This document shows positions 32,954 to 44,463 of a DNA stretch of 64,000 nucleotides, piece by piece. This DNA is from CAWJMD01 sp963700925 (GTDB lineage: Bacteria; Actinomycetota; Actinomycetes; Actinomycetales; CAWJMD01), in NCBI GenBank assembly GCA_963700925.1, contig OY969553.1, forward strand, positions 3,658,001-3,722,000, given 5' to 3'. Under the pieces are notes generated by a model. The model worked only from the letters and a program-made list of their open reading frames with translations. It was not told the DNA's origin and ran no database searches. The position numbers and the translations under genes are program-made. Position 1 is the first letter of the stretch, and each line of letters begins with the position of its first letter.

Positions 32954-34593
32954 TCTGGCAGGTCGTGAACCCGGGGGTCGCCCTTGTCCGCCCGGTAGTC
33001 GGAGGCCTGTGTGGCGTCGCCACCGTCGGCCACGTTCATGGCCCGCAGGATCGCGGTGACAGCCGCTGTGACGAGCAGGTTGACGGCGACGGCGAGGAAG
33101 CCCACGTAGACGAGCAGGTCGGTCTCGAAACCTAGCTTCGACAGGGCGAAAGCCGAGCCGCCGAAGTGCTCTCGAGCGATCTGCTGGACGCCGCCTTCCA
33201 GGAACACCACCTGCGGTGTCATCCAGAGCATCCAGAGGCCGGCCGCCATTCCGGCCACCCACCCCGCGATGAGAGCGCCACGGTGGAACCAGCTCGTGTA
33301 CAGACCGAGAGCCAAGGCTGGCAGCGTCTGCAGGATGATCACGCCGCCGATCAGCTGCAGGTCGATGGAGAACTGCGGGTCGAGCAGCAGGATCACGACC
33401 ACCGCGCCGAACTTCACCACCAGCGAGGCGATCTTCGACATCTTGGCCTCCTGCGCAGGCGTCGCGTCCTTGCGCAGGTACTCCTTGTAGATGTTGCGGG
33501 TCCACAGGTTGGCTGCCGCGATCGACATGATCGCCGCGGGCACGAGGGCACCGATCGCCACAGCCGCGAACGCGACGCCGGCGAACCAGTCGGGGAACGT
33601 CTGCTGGAAGAGCAGGGGGACGACCGTGTTGTTGTCGACCTTGCCCGTCTCCTCGTTCGTGATCGGTGTGATCTGGGCGGCGATGGCCATGTAGCCCAGG
33701 AGTGCGAGCAGGCCGAGCACGAGCGAGTACGCCGGCAGCGCCGCCATGTTGCGCTTGATGGTGTTGCGGTCACGCGCGGCGAGCACGCTGGTCAGCGAGT
33801 GGGGGTAGAGGAAGAGGGCCATCGCCGAACCGAGCGCGAGGGTGGCGTACTGCAGCTGTGCTGGTCCGCTCGCCAGCAGCAGGCCGTCGCCGGGGTTGGG
33901 GGAGGCGGCGAACTTCGCCTCCGCGGCGCCGAAGATCTCGCCCCATCCGCCGAGCTTGGCCGGGATGTAGATGATCGCCACGATGATCACGATGTAGATC
34001 AGCGCGTCCTTGACGAAGGCGATCAGGGCGGGCGCACGGAGCCCGGAGTTGTAGGTGTACGCCGCGAGGATCGCGAAGGCGATGATGATCGGCAGGTGGC
34101 TGACGAGCCCTGTGCCCGTGACGCCCATGGTCTTGAGCACCGCCTCGATGCCGACCAGCTGCAGTGCGATGTAGGGCATCGTCGCGACGATTCCCGTGAT
34201 CGCGACCAGCAGCGCCATGGTGGGTGAGTCAAACCGGGAGCGCACGAAGTCTGCCGGCGTGACGAAGCCGTGCACGTGGCTGACCGACCAGAGCCGGATC
34301 AGGAACAGCAGGACAAGGGGATACGTCACGATCGTGTAGGGCACCGCGAAGAACCCGAAGGCGCCGGCGCCGAAGATCAGGGCCGGCACGGCCACGAACG
34401 TGTAGGCGGTGTAGAGGTCACCGCCCAGCAGGAACCACGTGATCCAGCCGCCGAAGCTGCGCCCGCCCAGGCCCCACTCGTCCAGGTGCTCCATCGACTC
34501 GGCCTGACGCCACCGCGAGGCCATGAAGCCCAGCACCGTCACGAAGACGAAGAGCACGAGGAAGACGCTCATCTCGACCCAGTTGATGGTCAT
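32941..34593 (-). CDS. sodium:solute symporter, MctP/ActP-type monocarboxylate permease
   Basis: 550 residues with about 13 hydrophobic helices of the SSS fold. EWGLGGRSFGGWITWFLLGGDLYTAYTFVAVP and GIVATMPYIALQLVGIEAVL are typical of MctC/MctP permeases for acetate, propionate, pyruvate or lactate. It starts inside the end of the DUF3311 gene (4-bp overlap), the standard small partner. Together with CstA and an acyl-CoA synthetase in this window it indicates organic-acid scavenging. The stop lies in a 13-bp triple repeat. Confidence 0.92.
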   Translation of the reverse strand: MTINWVEMSVFLVLFVFVTVLGFMASRWRQAESMEHLDEWGLGGRSFGGWITWFLLGGDLYTAYTFVAVPALIFGAGAFGFFAVPYTIVTYPLVLLFLIRLWSVSHVHGFVTPADFVRSRFDSPTMALLVAITGIVATMPYIALQLVGIEAVLKTMGVTGTGLVSHLPIIIAFAILAAYTYNSGLRAPALIAFVKDALIYIVIIVAIIYIPAKLGGWGEIFGAAEAKFAASPNPGDGLLLASGPAQLQYATLALGSAMALFLYPHSLTSVLAARDRNTIKRNMAALPAYSLVLGLLALLGYMAIAAQITPITNEETGKVDNNTVVPLLFQQTFPDWFAGVAFAAVAIGALVPAAIMSIAAANLWTRNIYKEYLRKDATPAQEAKMSKIASLVVKFGAVVVILLLDPQFSIDLQLIGGVIILQTLPALALGLYTSWFHRGALIAGWVAGMAAGLWMLWMTPQVVFLEGGVQQIAREHFGGSAFALSKLGFETDLLVYVGFLAVAVNLLVTAAVTAILRAMNVADGGDATQASDYRADKGDPRVHDLPEIVH

Positions 34594-34838
34594 CGCCCAC
34601 CCGCCCGACGACGACGTCCGCCCAGGAACACCGCCATGGTGCAGGCCACGCCGATCGGGATGATCGCGAGCTGGAACCAGTAGAAGAACGGGATGCCGAA
34701 CAGGATCGGGTCGGTCTTGTTGTAGAGGGGCACCGCCAGAGCGAGCACGATCGGCACGAGGAGCAGCCAGTTCAGGTGGTGATTGTCGGACGGGCGTTCA
34801 ACCTCGGGACTCCGGTCGTTCGTGGGCGGGGTGGGCAT
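34590..34838 (-). CDS. DUF3311-family small membrane partner of the symporter
   Basis: 82 residues with two transmembrane helices (LNWLLLVPIVLALAVPLY and FFYWFQLAIIPIGVACTMAVF) and a basic C-terminus. DUF3311 proteins are encoded just before MctP-type symporters and are thought to be a small subunit. GGAGG is 6-7 nt before the ATG. A shared intergenic motif lies 43-79 bp upstream. Confidence 0.9.
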   Translation of the reverse strand: MPTPPTNDRSPEVERPSDNHHLNWLLLVPIVLALAVPLYNKTDPILFGIPFFYWFQLAIIPIGVACTMAVFLGGRRRRAGGR

Positions 34839-34880
34839 CGTTGCCTCCAGCGGTTCGGCGCGTGTGCGTGTTTCGAGCGA

Positions 34881-34917
34881 GAGAGTTGCGCAGCATCAGA
34901 TGGGGGTTGACGTCCGA
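34881..34917. promoter_or_regulatory. bipartite motif, copy 1 (upstream of DUF3311-symporter)
   Basis: GAGAGTTGCGCAGC, 10 nt, then GGTTGACGTCCGA. The same two blocks with the same 10-nt gap recur at 37462-37498. Its orientation relative to the minus-strand DUF3311 gene equals that of copy 2 relative to cstA. A shared regulator-binding site is inferred. Confidence 0.6.
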
Positions 34918-34921
34918 AGCG

Positions 34922-35106
34922 CTAGCAGCACCGGGACTGGGTGCTCGCCTCCTGGTGGTCGGCGCGGTGTCTTTCGAACTCTCGACGGGTCATGGGCTCG
35001 TTCTTTTCGCGTTGGCAACGGTCAAGGTACTCGTCCCACTTTGCCTCGCCAGTCATCTGTCTGACGTACCACCGCAGGCTGCGCGCAGCCGTCAGGACTG
35101 CCGCCG

Positions 35107-35110
<4 letters not shown>
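34922..35110 (-). CDS. YbdD/YjiX-family protein, CstA partner
   Basis: 62 residues. SLRWYVRQMTGEAKWDEYLDRCQREKNEPMTRREFERHR is the YbdD/YjiX signature. These small proteins are always next to CstA-type transporters and appear needed for their function. The ATG overlaps the cstA stop by 4 bp. Confidence 0.92.
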
Positions 35111-37293
<2,183 letters not shown>

Positions 37294-37320
37294 TGGAGCC
37301 CTCCGTACACATTTGTTTGG

Positions 37321-37375
37321 CGGATGGTTGGCGGATGGTTGGCGGATGGTTGGCTGATGGTTCGCGGATTGTTGG
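37321..37375. repeat. 11-bp tandem repeat, five units
   Basis: Units of CGGATGGTTGG, the last two with one or two changes, in the 5' leader or promoter of cstA (28 bp from its start). Confidence 0.95.
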
Positions 37376-37401
37376 CGGAACTACCCAGTCGTGCGGCCCT
37401 G

Positions 37402-37453
37402 TGACATGCCTGAGTGGCATGCCCGAGTGACATGCCCGAGTGACATGCCCGAG
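37402..37453. repeat. 13-bp tandem repeat, four units
   Basis: Units of TGACATGCCCGAG. Units 1 and 2 each differ by one base. It lies between the 11-bp array and the bipartite motif. Confidence 0.95.
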
Positions 37454-37461
37454 TGTCGAGG

Positions 37462-37512
37462 GAGAGTTGCGCAGCCACGCCCAGCGGTTTACGTCCGATG
37501 TCAACCGGACGT
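37462..37512. promoter_or_regulatory. bipartite motif, copy 2, with inverted repeat (cstA / symporter 2)
   Basis: GAGAGTTGCGCAGC, 10 nt, then GGTTTACGTCCGA (37462-37498). The right block overlaps a 7-bp-arm inverted repeat ACGTCCG - 8 nt - CGGACGT at 37491-37512. It is placed between divergent cstA and the second symporter. Confidence 0.6.
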
Positions 37513-37580
37513 GAGCGTCGAGCACCTCTCCCTTGAAGTGAGCGGCAGCCAGGCCAGCGAAGCTTCGCGGCGAGAACGGG

Positions 37581-39161
37581 GTGCGGCCGGTGGGTCAGTG
37601 GACCTCGGGTGGGTCGGCCCTGTGGATCTTCGCCGCGATCGTGGGCACGGTCTCGGTGGTGACACTGGTCGCGGGGCGGCGTCGCGGGGCGAGGACGGCT
37701 CCCACTCTGGAGGAGTGGGCGCTCGGCGGTCGGCAACACGGCACGCTGCGGCTGTGGTTCCTGCTGGGCGGGTCGATCTTCACCGCGTACACGTTCGTGG
37801 CCGTCCCCGCGCTGACGTACGGGGTCGGCGCGCTCGGCTTCTTCGCGGTCCCGTACACGGTGATGGTGGTGCCCATCGCCTTCCTCGTGCTGCCGCGGCT
37901 GTGGGGCCTGGCTCGCCGGCACGGGTGGACGTCGCCGGCCGACGTGGCCAGAAGCCGGTTCGGGTCGCCCCTGCTGGCGCTCGCGGTGGCGCTGACTGGC
38001 CTGCTGGCGACGATGCCGTACATCGCCCTCCAGCTGCTCGGGCTCGGGTCGCTGCTGACCGTGCTGGGCGTGCCCTCCGACGGCCTCGCCGGTGACATCG
38101 CGCTGACGGCGACGTTCGCCGTGCTCGCCGTCGGCACCTACCGGTACGGGCTCGAGGCACCGTCGCGGATCGCCGTGATCAAGGGCGTGCTGGTCTTCGG
38201 CGCGATGGCAGTGGCCGTGCCGGTGGTGCTGGCCGGCGTCGGAGGACCGGGGGGCATCGCCGAGGCTGCCGGACCGGCACTGGATCGGCGGACGTCGGGC
38301 GCCGGAGGTCTGCTCCTGGACCCGGGCCTGACCACGGCGTACGCGAGTCTCGCGGTGGGGTCGGCGCTGGCGCTGCTGCTGTACCCGCACGTGCTCGTCT
38401 GCGCCTTCGCTGCCCGCGACGCAGAGGTCGTGCGCCGGACCACCCCCTGGCTCCTGGTCTGGACGGCGCTGCTCGGAGTGGTGGCGACACTGGGCCTCGC
38501 CGCCTTGGCAGCAGGCATCGACATCCCTGGAGGGCACGCGGAGCTGGCCCTGCCCCTGCTGCTGCGTGACTCCTTGCCCCCGGTGCTGGCTGGTGTGGCG
38601 TTGGGGGCGGTCGGGATCGCGGCGCTCGTGCCGGCAGCCATCATGTCCGTCGCCTCGGGCGCGATGTTCGCCAGCAACGTCTACGTCGAGTACATCGACC
38701 GAACCGCCGACGCCCATCAACAGGCCCGGGTGGCCCGTGCCGTGTCACTGTTGGTGAAGGTCGGGGCTGTCGCGTTCGCTCTGGCGCTGCCCACCCAGGA
38801 CGCGATCACACTTCAGCTGCTCGGCGGCGTCTGGATCCTCCAGACCCTGCCCGCCGTCGTCCTCGGCCTCTACTCGCGCCGACCGCACCGGTACGCCGTG
38901 CTGGCCGGGCTTGCTGCGGGGCTGCTGCTGGGCACCACGCTCGTCGTCCGCGACGGGTTGGTCGCGGTCACCACGCTGAGCTTCCTCGGCCAGGAGGTCG
39001 GCGTGTACTCCGCGCTCGTGGCCCTCGTCGCGAACGTCGCCGTCGTCGTCCTTCTCACGCCGGTGCTGGACGCGGCGCGGGTCTCCAGGGGTGTCGATGC
39101 GACCGGCGTCTCGCTACGGTGGCGCGGTGCTCCGCCGCCTGAGTGGGAGGTGACGCGGTGA
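37581..39161 (+). CDS. second sodium:solute symporter, MctP-like
   Basis: 526 residues, about 13 helices. It parallels the 32.9-kb symporter: EEWALGGRQHGTLRLWFLLGGSIFTAYTFVAVPALTYG and LLATMPYIALQLLGLGSLL. It has no DUF3311 partner and diverges from cstA. The start is GTG 37581 or GTG 37590; neither has a strong ribosome-binding site. The substrate is likely a short monocarboxylate. Its TGA overlaps the GTG of an ECF sigma gene. Confidence 0.9.
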   Translation: MRPVGQWTSGGSALWIFAAIVGTVSVVTLVAGRRRGARTAPTLEEWALGGRQHGTLRLWFLLGGSIFTAYTFVAVPALTYGVGALGFFAVPYTVMVVPIAFLVLPRLWGLARRHGWTSPADVARSRFGSPLLALAVALTGLLATMPYIALQLLGLGSLLTVLGVPSDGLAGDIALTATFAVLAVGTYRYGLEAPSRIAVIKGVLVFGAMAVAVPVVLAGVGGPGGIAEAAGPALDRRTSGAGGLLLDPGLTTAYASLAVGSALALLLYPHVLVCAFAARDAEVVRRTTPWLLVWTALLGVVATLGLAALAAGIDIPGGHAELALPLLLRDSLPPVLAGVALGAVGIAALVPAAIMSVASGAMFASNVYVEYIDRTADAHQQARVARAVSLLVKVGAVAFALALPTQDAITLQLLGGVWILQTLPAVVLGLYSRRPHRYAVLAGLAAGLLLGTTLVVRDGLVAVTTLSFLGQEVGVYSALVALVANVAVVVLLTPVLDAARVSRGVDATGVSLRWRGAPPPEWEVTR

Positions 39162-39778
39162 GGAGGACGGACCTGCGGTCCGCCACCGTGGACGGTGCTG
39201 TCCCGGGCGGCGCTGCCGTCCGCACGCAGGCCCTTCCTCCGGCACCGCCGGAGGTCGAGCAGGGTGTGGACCTCCGTGACCTCGAGCGCGAGGCGGCGGT
39301 GTCCGCGGTCTTCGACGCCCACCACGCCCAGCTGGTGCGACTGGCACGCCTGCTCGGGGCTGACGCGGACGCCGAGGACGTCGTCGCCGAGGCCTTCTAC
39401 GAGCTCTACCGGCGGTGGGACCGGCTCCGAGACCCGTCCAGCGCCGCGGCCTACGTGAGGTCCGCGGTCTGCAACCTGGCCCGGATGCGCCTGCGCCACC
39501 TGCAGGTCGTACGCCGCCATGCCAACCTCCCGTCGCCCGACCCCGACACGGTGGGCTCGGCGGAGTCGCAGGTGCTGCTGCAGGAGGAGCACCAGGAGGT
39601 GATCGACGCCCTCGCGACGTTGCCGACGCGGCAGCGACAGGCGCTCGTGCTGCGGTACTGGCTCGATCTGCGCGAGGCCGAGGTCGCTGCTGCCATGGGC
39701 ATCTCGAAGGGTGCGGTGAAGGCGCACACGTCGCGGGGGATGGCGGCGCTGACGCGCTGCCTGGGGGAGGCACGATGA
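39158..39778 (+). CDS. ECF-type sigma-70 family factor
   Basis: 206 residues from GTG 39158 (GGGAGG 9 nt upstream). Region 2 is FDAHHAQLVRLARLLGADADAEDVVAEAFYELYRRWDRLRDPSSAAAYVRSAVCNLAR. Region 4 is LPTRQRQALVLRYWLDLREAEVAAAMGISKGAVKAHTSRGMAAL. The pattern fits SigE/SigM-like actinobacterial ECF groups. The next gene overlaps by 4 bp and encodes a single-pass membrane protein that may act as anti-sigma factor. Confidence 0.9.
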   Translation: MRRTDLRSATVDGAVPGGAAVRTQALPPAPPEVEQGVDLRDLEREAAVSAVFDAHHAQLVRLARLLGADADAEDVVAEAFYELYRRWDRLRDPSSAAAYVRSAVCNLARMRLRHLQVVRRHANLPSPDPDTVGSAESQVLLQEEHQEVIDALATLPTRQRQALVLRYWLDLREAEVAAAMGISKGAVKAHTSRGMAALTRCLGEAR

Positions 39779-40047
39779 CTCTCGTGGAGCAGCGTCTGCG
39801 TGACAGTCTCGGAGCGTTCGCCGAGCAGGTGGAAGCGGCCCCCGACAGCTATGCCCGGGCTCACGAGCAGTGGCGTCGTCGAGACCGGCGACGCCGGTGG
39901 ATCGCTCTGACCGTGGCCTCCGCGCTGATCGTGGTCGCCGACGTGGTCGGCCTGTGGGCGCTCGACCGCGCGGGAACGCAGGGCGGCGACGTGCTGTTCG
40001 ACCACCCGGCCCCGGTGCAGATGCCGGTGGAGACGCTCGAACCCTGA
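39775..40047 (+). CDS. small membrane protein, possible anti-sigma partner
   Basis: 90 residues. A cytosolic helical N-terminus (MTLVEQRLRDSLGAFAEQVEAAPDSYARAHEQWRRRD) precedes one transmembrane helix (IALTVASALIVVADVVGLWAL) and an external tail of about 25 residues. Size, topology and overlap with the sigma gene suggest an anti-sigma role. No zinc motif is present. Confidence 0.65.
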   Translation: MTLVEQRLRDSLGAFAEQVEAAPDSYARAHEQWRRRDRRRRWIALTVASALIVVADVVGLWALDRAGTQGGDVLFDHPAPVQMPVETLEP

Positions 40048-40059
40048 CCGTCCAGCCGT

Positions 40060-40497
40060 TCAGGCGGAGCGTCCGCGGGCGATCAGCACGAGGCGTCGTA
40101 GTGCCTCGGTGTTGCGCACGGCGATTAGCGGGGCTCGGACGGCAGGCGGAACCAGCAGGCCCGGGCCGGCGGTCGCGTCCTCCCACATCGTGATGTCGAC
40201 CCCGTGATCGGTTGGGGTCAGCGTGATCTCGACCCTCGCCTCACCGGCGGGCCATCCACGTGCCTTCAGCACCAGCCGCTGGTCCGGCTCGGTCTCGACT
40301 GCCGACGTGGTGTCGTCGATGAGGAGCGGCCAGATCCCGACCGAGTGGTGGATCATGCTGTCGGGGTTCGGCCAGTCCACGTCGACCGCACGGATCCGCG
40401 CGGCTCCCACCACCCAGGCGCCGTAGCTCCACCCGTCCGCGAGAACGCTCCACACTTGCTCGGGCGTGCAGTCGCTGCTGCGCGTGACGGCGGTCAT
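40060..40497 (-). CDS. SRPBCC-fold (START/polyketide cyclase-like) protein
   Basis: 145 residues from ATG 40497. TAVTRSSDCTPEQVWSVLADGWSYGAWVVGAARIRAVD and the C-terminal VEITLTPTDHGVDITMWEDA are typical of SRPBCC lipid or small-ligand binding cavities. The ligand is not known. It converges with the sigma/anti-sigma pair. Confidence 0.85.
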   Translation of the reverse strand: MTAVTRSSDCTPEQVWSVLADGWSYGAWVVGAARIRAVDVDWPNPDSMIHHSVGIWPLLIDDTTSAVETEPDQRLVLKARGWPAGEARVEITLTPTDHGVDITMWEDATAGPGLLVPPAVRAPLIAVRNTEALRRLVLIARGRSA

Positions 40498-40569
40498 GGG
40501 CCCACCCTGGGGTGCCATAGCAGGTTACGCAATCCGGCAGACGTACTGGCTTGCGGTGCCGATGAAGGG

Positions 40570-40980
40570 TCAGGCGGCCTTCTTGGTCTCCCAGAAGATC
40601 TCGGCGATCTCGTCGATCTTGGCGAGCAGCTGCTCGGCGACCGAGATGTCGAGGCTGGCCTTCGTGCCGCCGCCTCCGCCGGCGAGCTTCGTCGCCTCGT
40701 TGAACAGCTGGTGCAGCTGCGGGTACTTCTCGAAATGCGGGGGCTTGAAGTAGTCGGTCCACAGCACCCAGAGGTGGTGCTTCACGAGGTCGGACCGCTC
40801 TTCCTTGATGATGAGCGCGCGAGTCTTGAACACGTCGTCGTCGGAGTCGTTGTACTTCTGGATGATCGCCTTCACCGACTCGGCCTCGATCTTCGCCTGG
40901 GCCGGGTCGTAGACACCGCAAGGCAGGTCGCAGTGGGCGCTGACCACGGTGAGAAGCTGCTGACGCATCTGCTGAGCCAT
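40570..40980 (-). CDS. sodN: nickel superoxide dismutase
   Basis: 136 residues. After a 15-residue prosequence (MAQQMRQQLLTVVSA) comes the nickel hook HCDLPCGVYDP, in which the new N-terminal His, Cys2 and Cys6 bind Ni. The remainder is the four-helix bundle (AQAKIEAESVKAIIQKYN..., HHLWVLWTDYFKPPHFEKYPQLHQLF). It dismutates superoxide in the cytosol. Function requires cleavage by SodX, encoded divergently 44 bp away. Confidence 0.97.
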   Translation of the reverse strand: MAQQMRQQLLTVVSAHCDLPCGVYDPAQAKIEAESVKAIIQKYNDSDDDVFKTRALIIKEERSDLVKHHLWVLWTDYFKPPHFEKYPQLHQLFNEATKLAGGGGGTKASLDISVAEQLLAKIDEIAEIFWETKKAA

Positions 40981-41024
40981 CCTCTCGAGAGAGCATTCTG
41001 GGTCGTGCTTGCGACACTACCCCG

Positions 41025-41411
41025 ATGACCGTTCCGTCGAGCACGGGCCCTGGGCCGTCTCGTTCGCTGGTCGGTGCTCTGATGCTGTGCCGGGTCAGCG
41101 GTCGCTCGATGGAACCCACGCTGCGCGATGGCGACGTGCTGCTGGCCCGCCGTTCCAGAACCGCTGGCCCCGGCTCGCTCGTCGTCGTGCGCTGGCCCGG
41201 CGAACGCCCCGTGTCGGTGAAAAGGCTCGTGTCCAGGGACGGTGACGGGTGGTGGGTGGAGCGCGACAACGCCTCCGAGGGCGCCGACTCGTGGGCGGTT
41301 GGTGCGGTGCCGCCCGACGGACTGCTCGCCGTCGTGGTGGCGAGGCTCTGGCCCCGACCCCGCCGGTTCCGACCCGGTGACCTCCGGACCCCCGGACAGC
41401 GGTCAGGCTGA
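41025..41411 (+). CDS. sodX: nickel SOD maturation protease SodX
   Basis: 128 residues, an S26-like serine protease. CRVSGRSMEPTLRDGDVLLARR carries the catalytic Ser, VSVKRLVSRDG the Lys, and VERDNASEGADSWAVG the box-E-like region. No strong transmembrane anchor is visible, consistent with cytosolic processing of SodN. The divergent pairing with sodN supports the call. Confidence 0.92.
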   Translation: MTVPSSTGPGPSRSLVGALMLCRVSGRSMEPTLRDGDVLLARRSRTAGPGSLVVVRWPGERPVSVKRLVSRDGDGWWVERDNASEGADSWAVGAVPPDGLLAVVVARLWPRPRRFRPGDLRTPGQRSG

Positions 41412-41739
41412 CCGAGTCCCTCGCGAGCTCTCACGGATCGCACCATCCCGTGTGTGGACGGTGCACTCTGCGGGATCTCGGTGGTGGGGCGACCGCCGCG
41501 ACGCGCTCCGGTCAGGCGGCGGGGACGTCGGCGTGTTGTCCCGGAGTCGATCGGGTCACATGTCACCTAACGTCCGTGACGGGTCCGCAGATGTCTGGCA
41601 GAGTGTGCCCCTTAGCCGCGGGTGACCCCCGCAGCGTCCGGTATCCCGACGACCGCACCCGGTCGTGCGCCGCCCAGTCGGGCGCCGGTACCGAGACCGT
41701 CTCACCACAAGCACTGACCGAGACCAGGGGTCGCGTCAC
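41412..41739. other. 328-bp gene-free stretch before malic enzyme
   Basis: No credible coding sequence or tRNA. A 5-bp-arm inverted repeat GTCAC - 9 nt - GTGAC lies at about 41564-41582, and AGGGG at 41726-41730 serves as ribosome-binding site for ATG 41740. The stretch is long enough to hold the malic enzyme promoter, but no convincing -35/-10 pair was found. Confidence 0.5.
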
Positions 41740-42945
<1,206 letters not shown>

Positions 42946-42966
42946 ACATCCCACGGTCGCAAGGTG

Positions 42967-44211
42967 TCAAGCAGCGGCGGTGCTGGTTTCGGCGGTTGGG
43001 GTTGGCCAGGCGGTGTGCTCGTCGTAGGTGTCGTGGTGTCGTAGGCAGCCGTGCAGGATGCCGACGAGGCGGTTCGCCAGGGCGCGGAGGGCTTGGTGGT
43101 GGGTAGCGCCGCGGGCACGGTGTCGGTCGTAGTAGTTGCGGGCGCCGGGCGAGCAGGTGAGCGCGGCGAACGCCTGTTGGTAGAGGGCGTCGGCCAGTCT
43201 CCGGTTCCGCGCGTACCGCGCCAGGACAACGCGTTTGGTGCCCGACGCCTTGGTGATCGGCGACATGCCGGAGTAGTTCTTACGCGCCTTGGCGTCGGCG
43301 TAGCGGTGCGGGTCGTCTCCGAACTCGGCCAGCACCCGGGCCCCGAGGACCGTCCCGAGCCCGGGCTGGCTCAGGTAGATCTCAGCGTCCGGGTGCCGGC
43401 CAAAACCCGCTTCCACCTCGCCCCGCAGGGTCTCGACCTGGGTGGCGAGCTCGGCGATCACCGCGACCAGGGCCCTGGCGCTGGCGGTGTAGGCGGCCAC
43501 CACGCCGGGGTGGGCGGCCAACTGCGGTGAGCGCAGCGCGGCCTGGATCCGCACGGCCGTGACCTCGAGGTTGCGCTGGCGCCCGGCCCGACGCAACGCC
43601 GCGGCGATCCGGCTGTGTGACAGCGCCCGTCCCTGCTCGGGTGAGGGCGCGATCGTCAGCACCGCCAGGGCGTCCCGGCCGGCCAGGTCTTCCCCGAACG
43701 CGGCCAGCGCGGCCGGGTAGAACTCCCGCAGCATCGAGCGCAGCGTGTTGGTCTGCCGCTGCCTTGACCAGACCAGCCCTTGATGGGTGCGGGCCAGGAC
43801 CTTGACGTGCTCGGCCACCGCCGAGTCTCCCGCGATCGGGCGGTGGTGGGCCCGATCCAGCCGGACCAGCTCGGCCAGAACGTGGGCGTCACCAGGGTCG
43901 GACTTCGCCCCCGAGACGGCGTGGCGTTCGCGGTAGCGGGCCACCTGCAACGGGTTCACCGCGTAGACGGTGTAACCGGCCGCGACCAGTGCCTGCACCC
44001 ACGGGCCGCGGTCGGTCTCGATCCCCACCAACACCCGCGCGGGATCAGCATCGGCGTGGTCATCGCCGAGGTGATCGGCCACCATCGCGTGCAACCGGCT
44101 CAGACCCTCCACGCCCTCGGGCAGACGCCGCCTGGCCAGCAACCGACCCTCAGCGTCGACGATCTCCACGTCATGGTGAGCCTCGGCCCAGTCATCCCCG
44201 AGGAACAACAT
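42967..44211 (-). CDS. IS110-family DEDD transposase
   Basis: 414 residues from ATG 44211, chosen because AGGAGG is 8 nt upstream; longer in-frame starts exist at 44241. The RuvC-like domain has MLFLGDDWAEAHHDVEIVD (D), VLVGIETDRG (E) and SGAKSDPGDAHVLAELVRLD (D, D). The C-terminal Transposase_20 domain is LSQPGLGTVLGARVLAEFGD...ARKNYSGMSPITKASG with the serine-type catalytic region. The frame is intact, so the element may be active. Confidence 0.93.
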   Translation of the reverse strand: MLFLGDDWAEAHHDVEIVDAEGRLLARRRLPEGVEGLSRLHAMVADHLGDDHADADPARVLVGIETDRGPWVQALVAAGYTVYAVNPLQVARYRERHAVSGAKSDPGDAHVLAELVRLDRAHHRPIAGDSAVAEHVKVLARTHQGLVWSRQRQTNTLRSMLREFYPAALAAFGEDLAGRDALAVLTIAPSPEQGRALSHSRIAAALRRAGRQRNLEVTAVRIQAALRSPQLAAHPGVVAAYTASARALVAVIAELATQVETLRGEVEAGFGRHPDAEIYLSQPGLGTVLGARVLAEFGDDPHRYADAKARKNYSGMSPITKASGTKRVVLARYARNRRLADALYQQAFAALTCSPGARNYYDRHRARGATHHQALRALANRLVGILHGCLRHHDTYDEHTAWPTPTAETSTAAA

Positions 44212-44314
44212 CCGCACCACCTCCTGCATCGAGTCCGACATCCTCGAGCCCGGAGGAGCTCGCCAGCGACCTAATGGATCAGTGCTCGCCCCAAACCGCG
44301 GCACGACATCCCAC
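44212..44314 (-). ncRNA. candidate IS110 bridge RNA region
   Basis: IS110-group elements carry a structured noncoding RNA in the end upstream of the transposase; this is the only noncoding space of that kind here. A short stem GAGC/GCTC around TCCTCCGG is visible. The full RNA would probably extend past the element border or into the coding start. Assigned by position only. Confidence 0.35.
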
Positions 44315-44451
44315 CAGCCATCACGACCTCCTCACCGACCGACGAGGGCACGATCTAGACGTAGACCTGTCATGGCCTGAGCCAAGCAGTGCTCACTCAT
44401 CGGCGGCTCGGACACCGATCCTGGCCCACGAGCCAGCCGATGCGCCCCCAT

Positions 44452-44457
44452 TAGGGT
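44452..44457 (+). promoter_or_regulatory. leaderless-type -10 of the MBL gene
   Basis: TAGGGT is 6 nt before ATG 44464, the spacing seen at leaderless actinobacterial genes. An imperfect stem-loop at 44399-44441 lies just upstream. Confidence 0.55.
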
Positions 44458-44463
44458 CGAGGG

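Noticed and set aside
40981..41024. Nur operator between sodN and sodX
   Set aside because: The 44-bp gap has no TTGCAA-N5-TTGCAA; one degenerate TTGCGA is not enough.
41412..41739. CRP/GlxR-type TGTGA-N6-TCACA site before malic enzyme
   Set aside because: Only half-sites (TCACATGTCAC) are found, with wrong symmetry.
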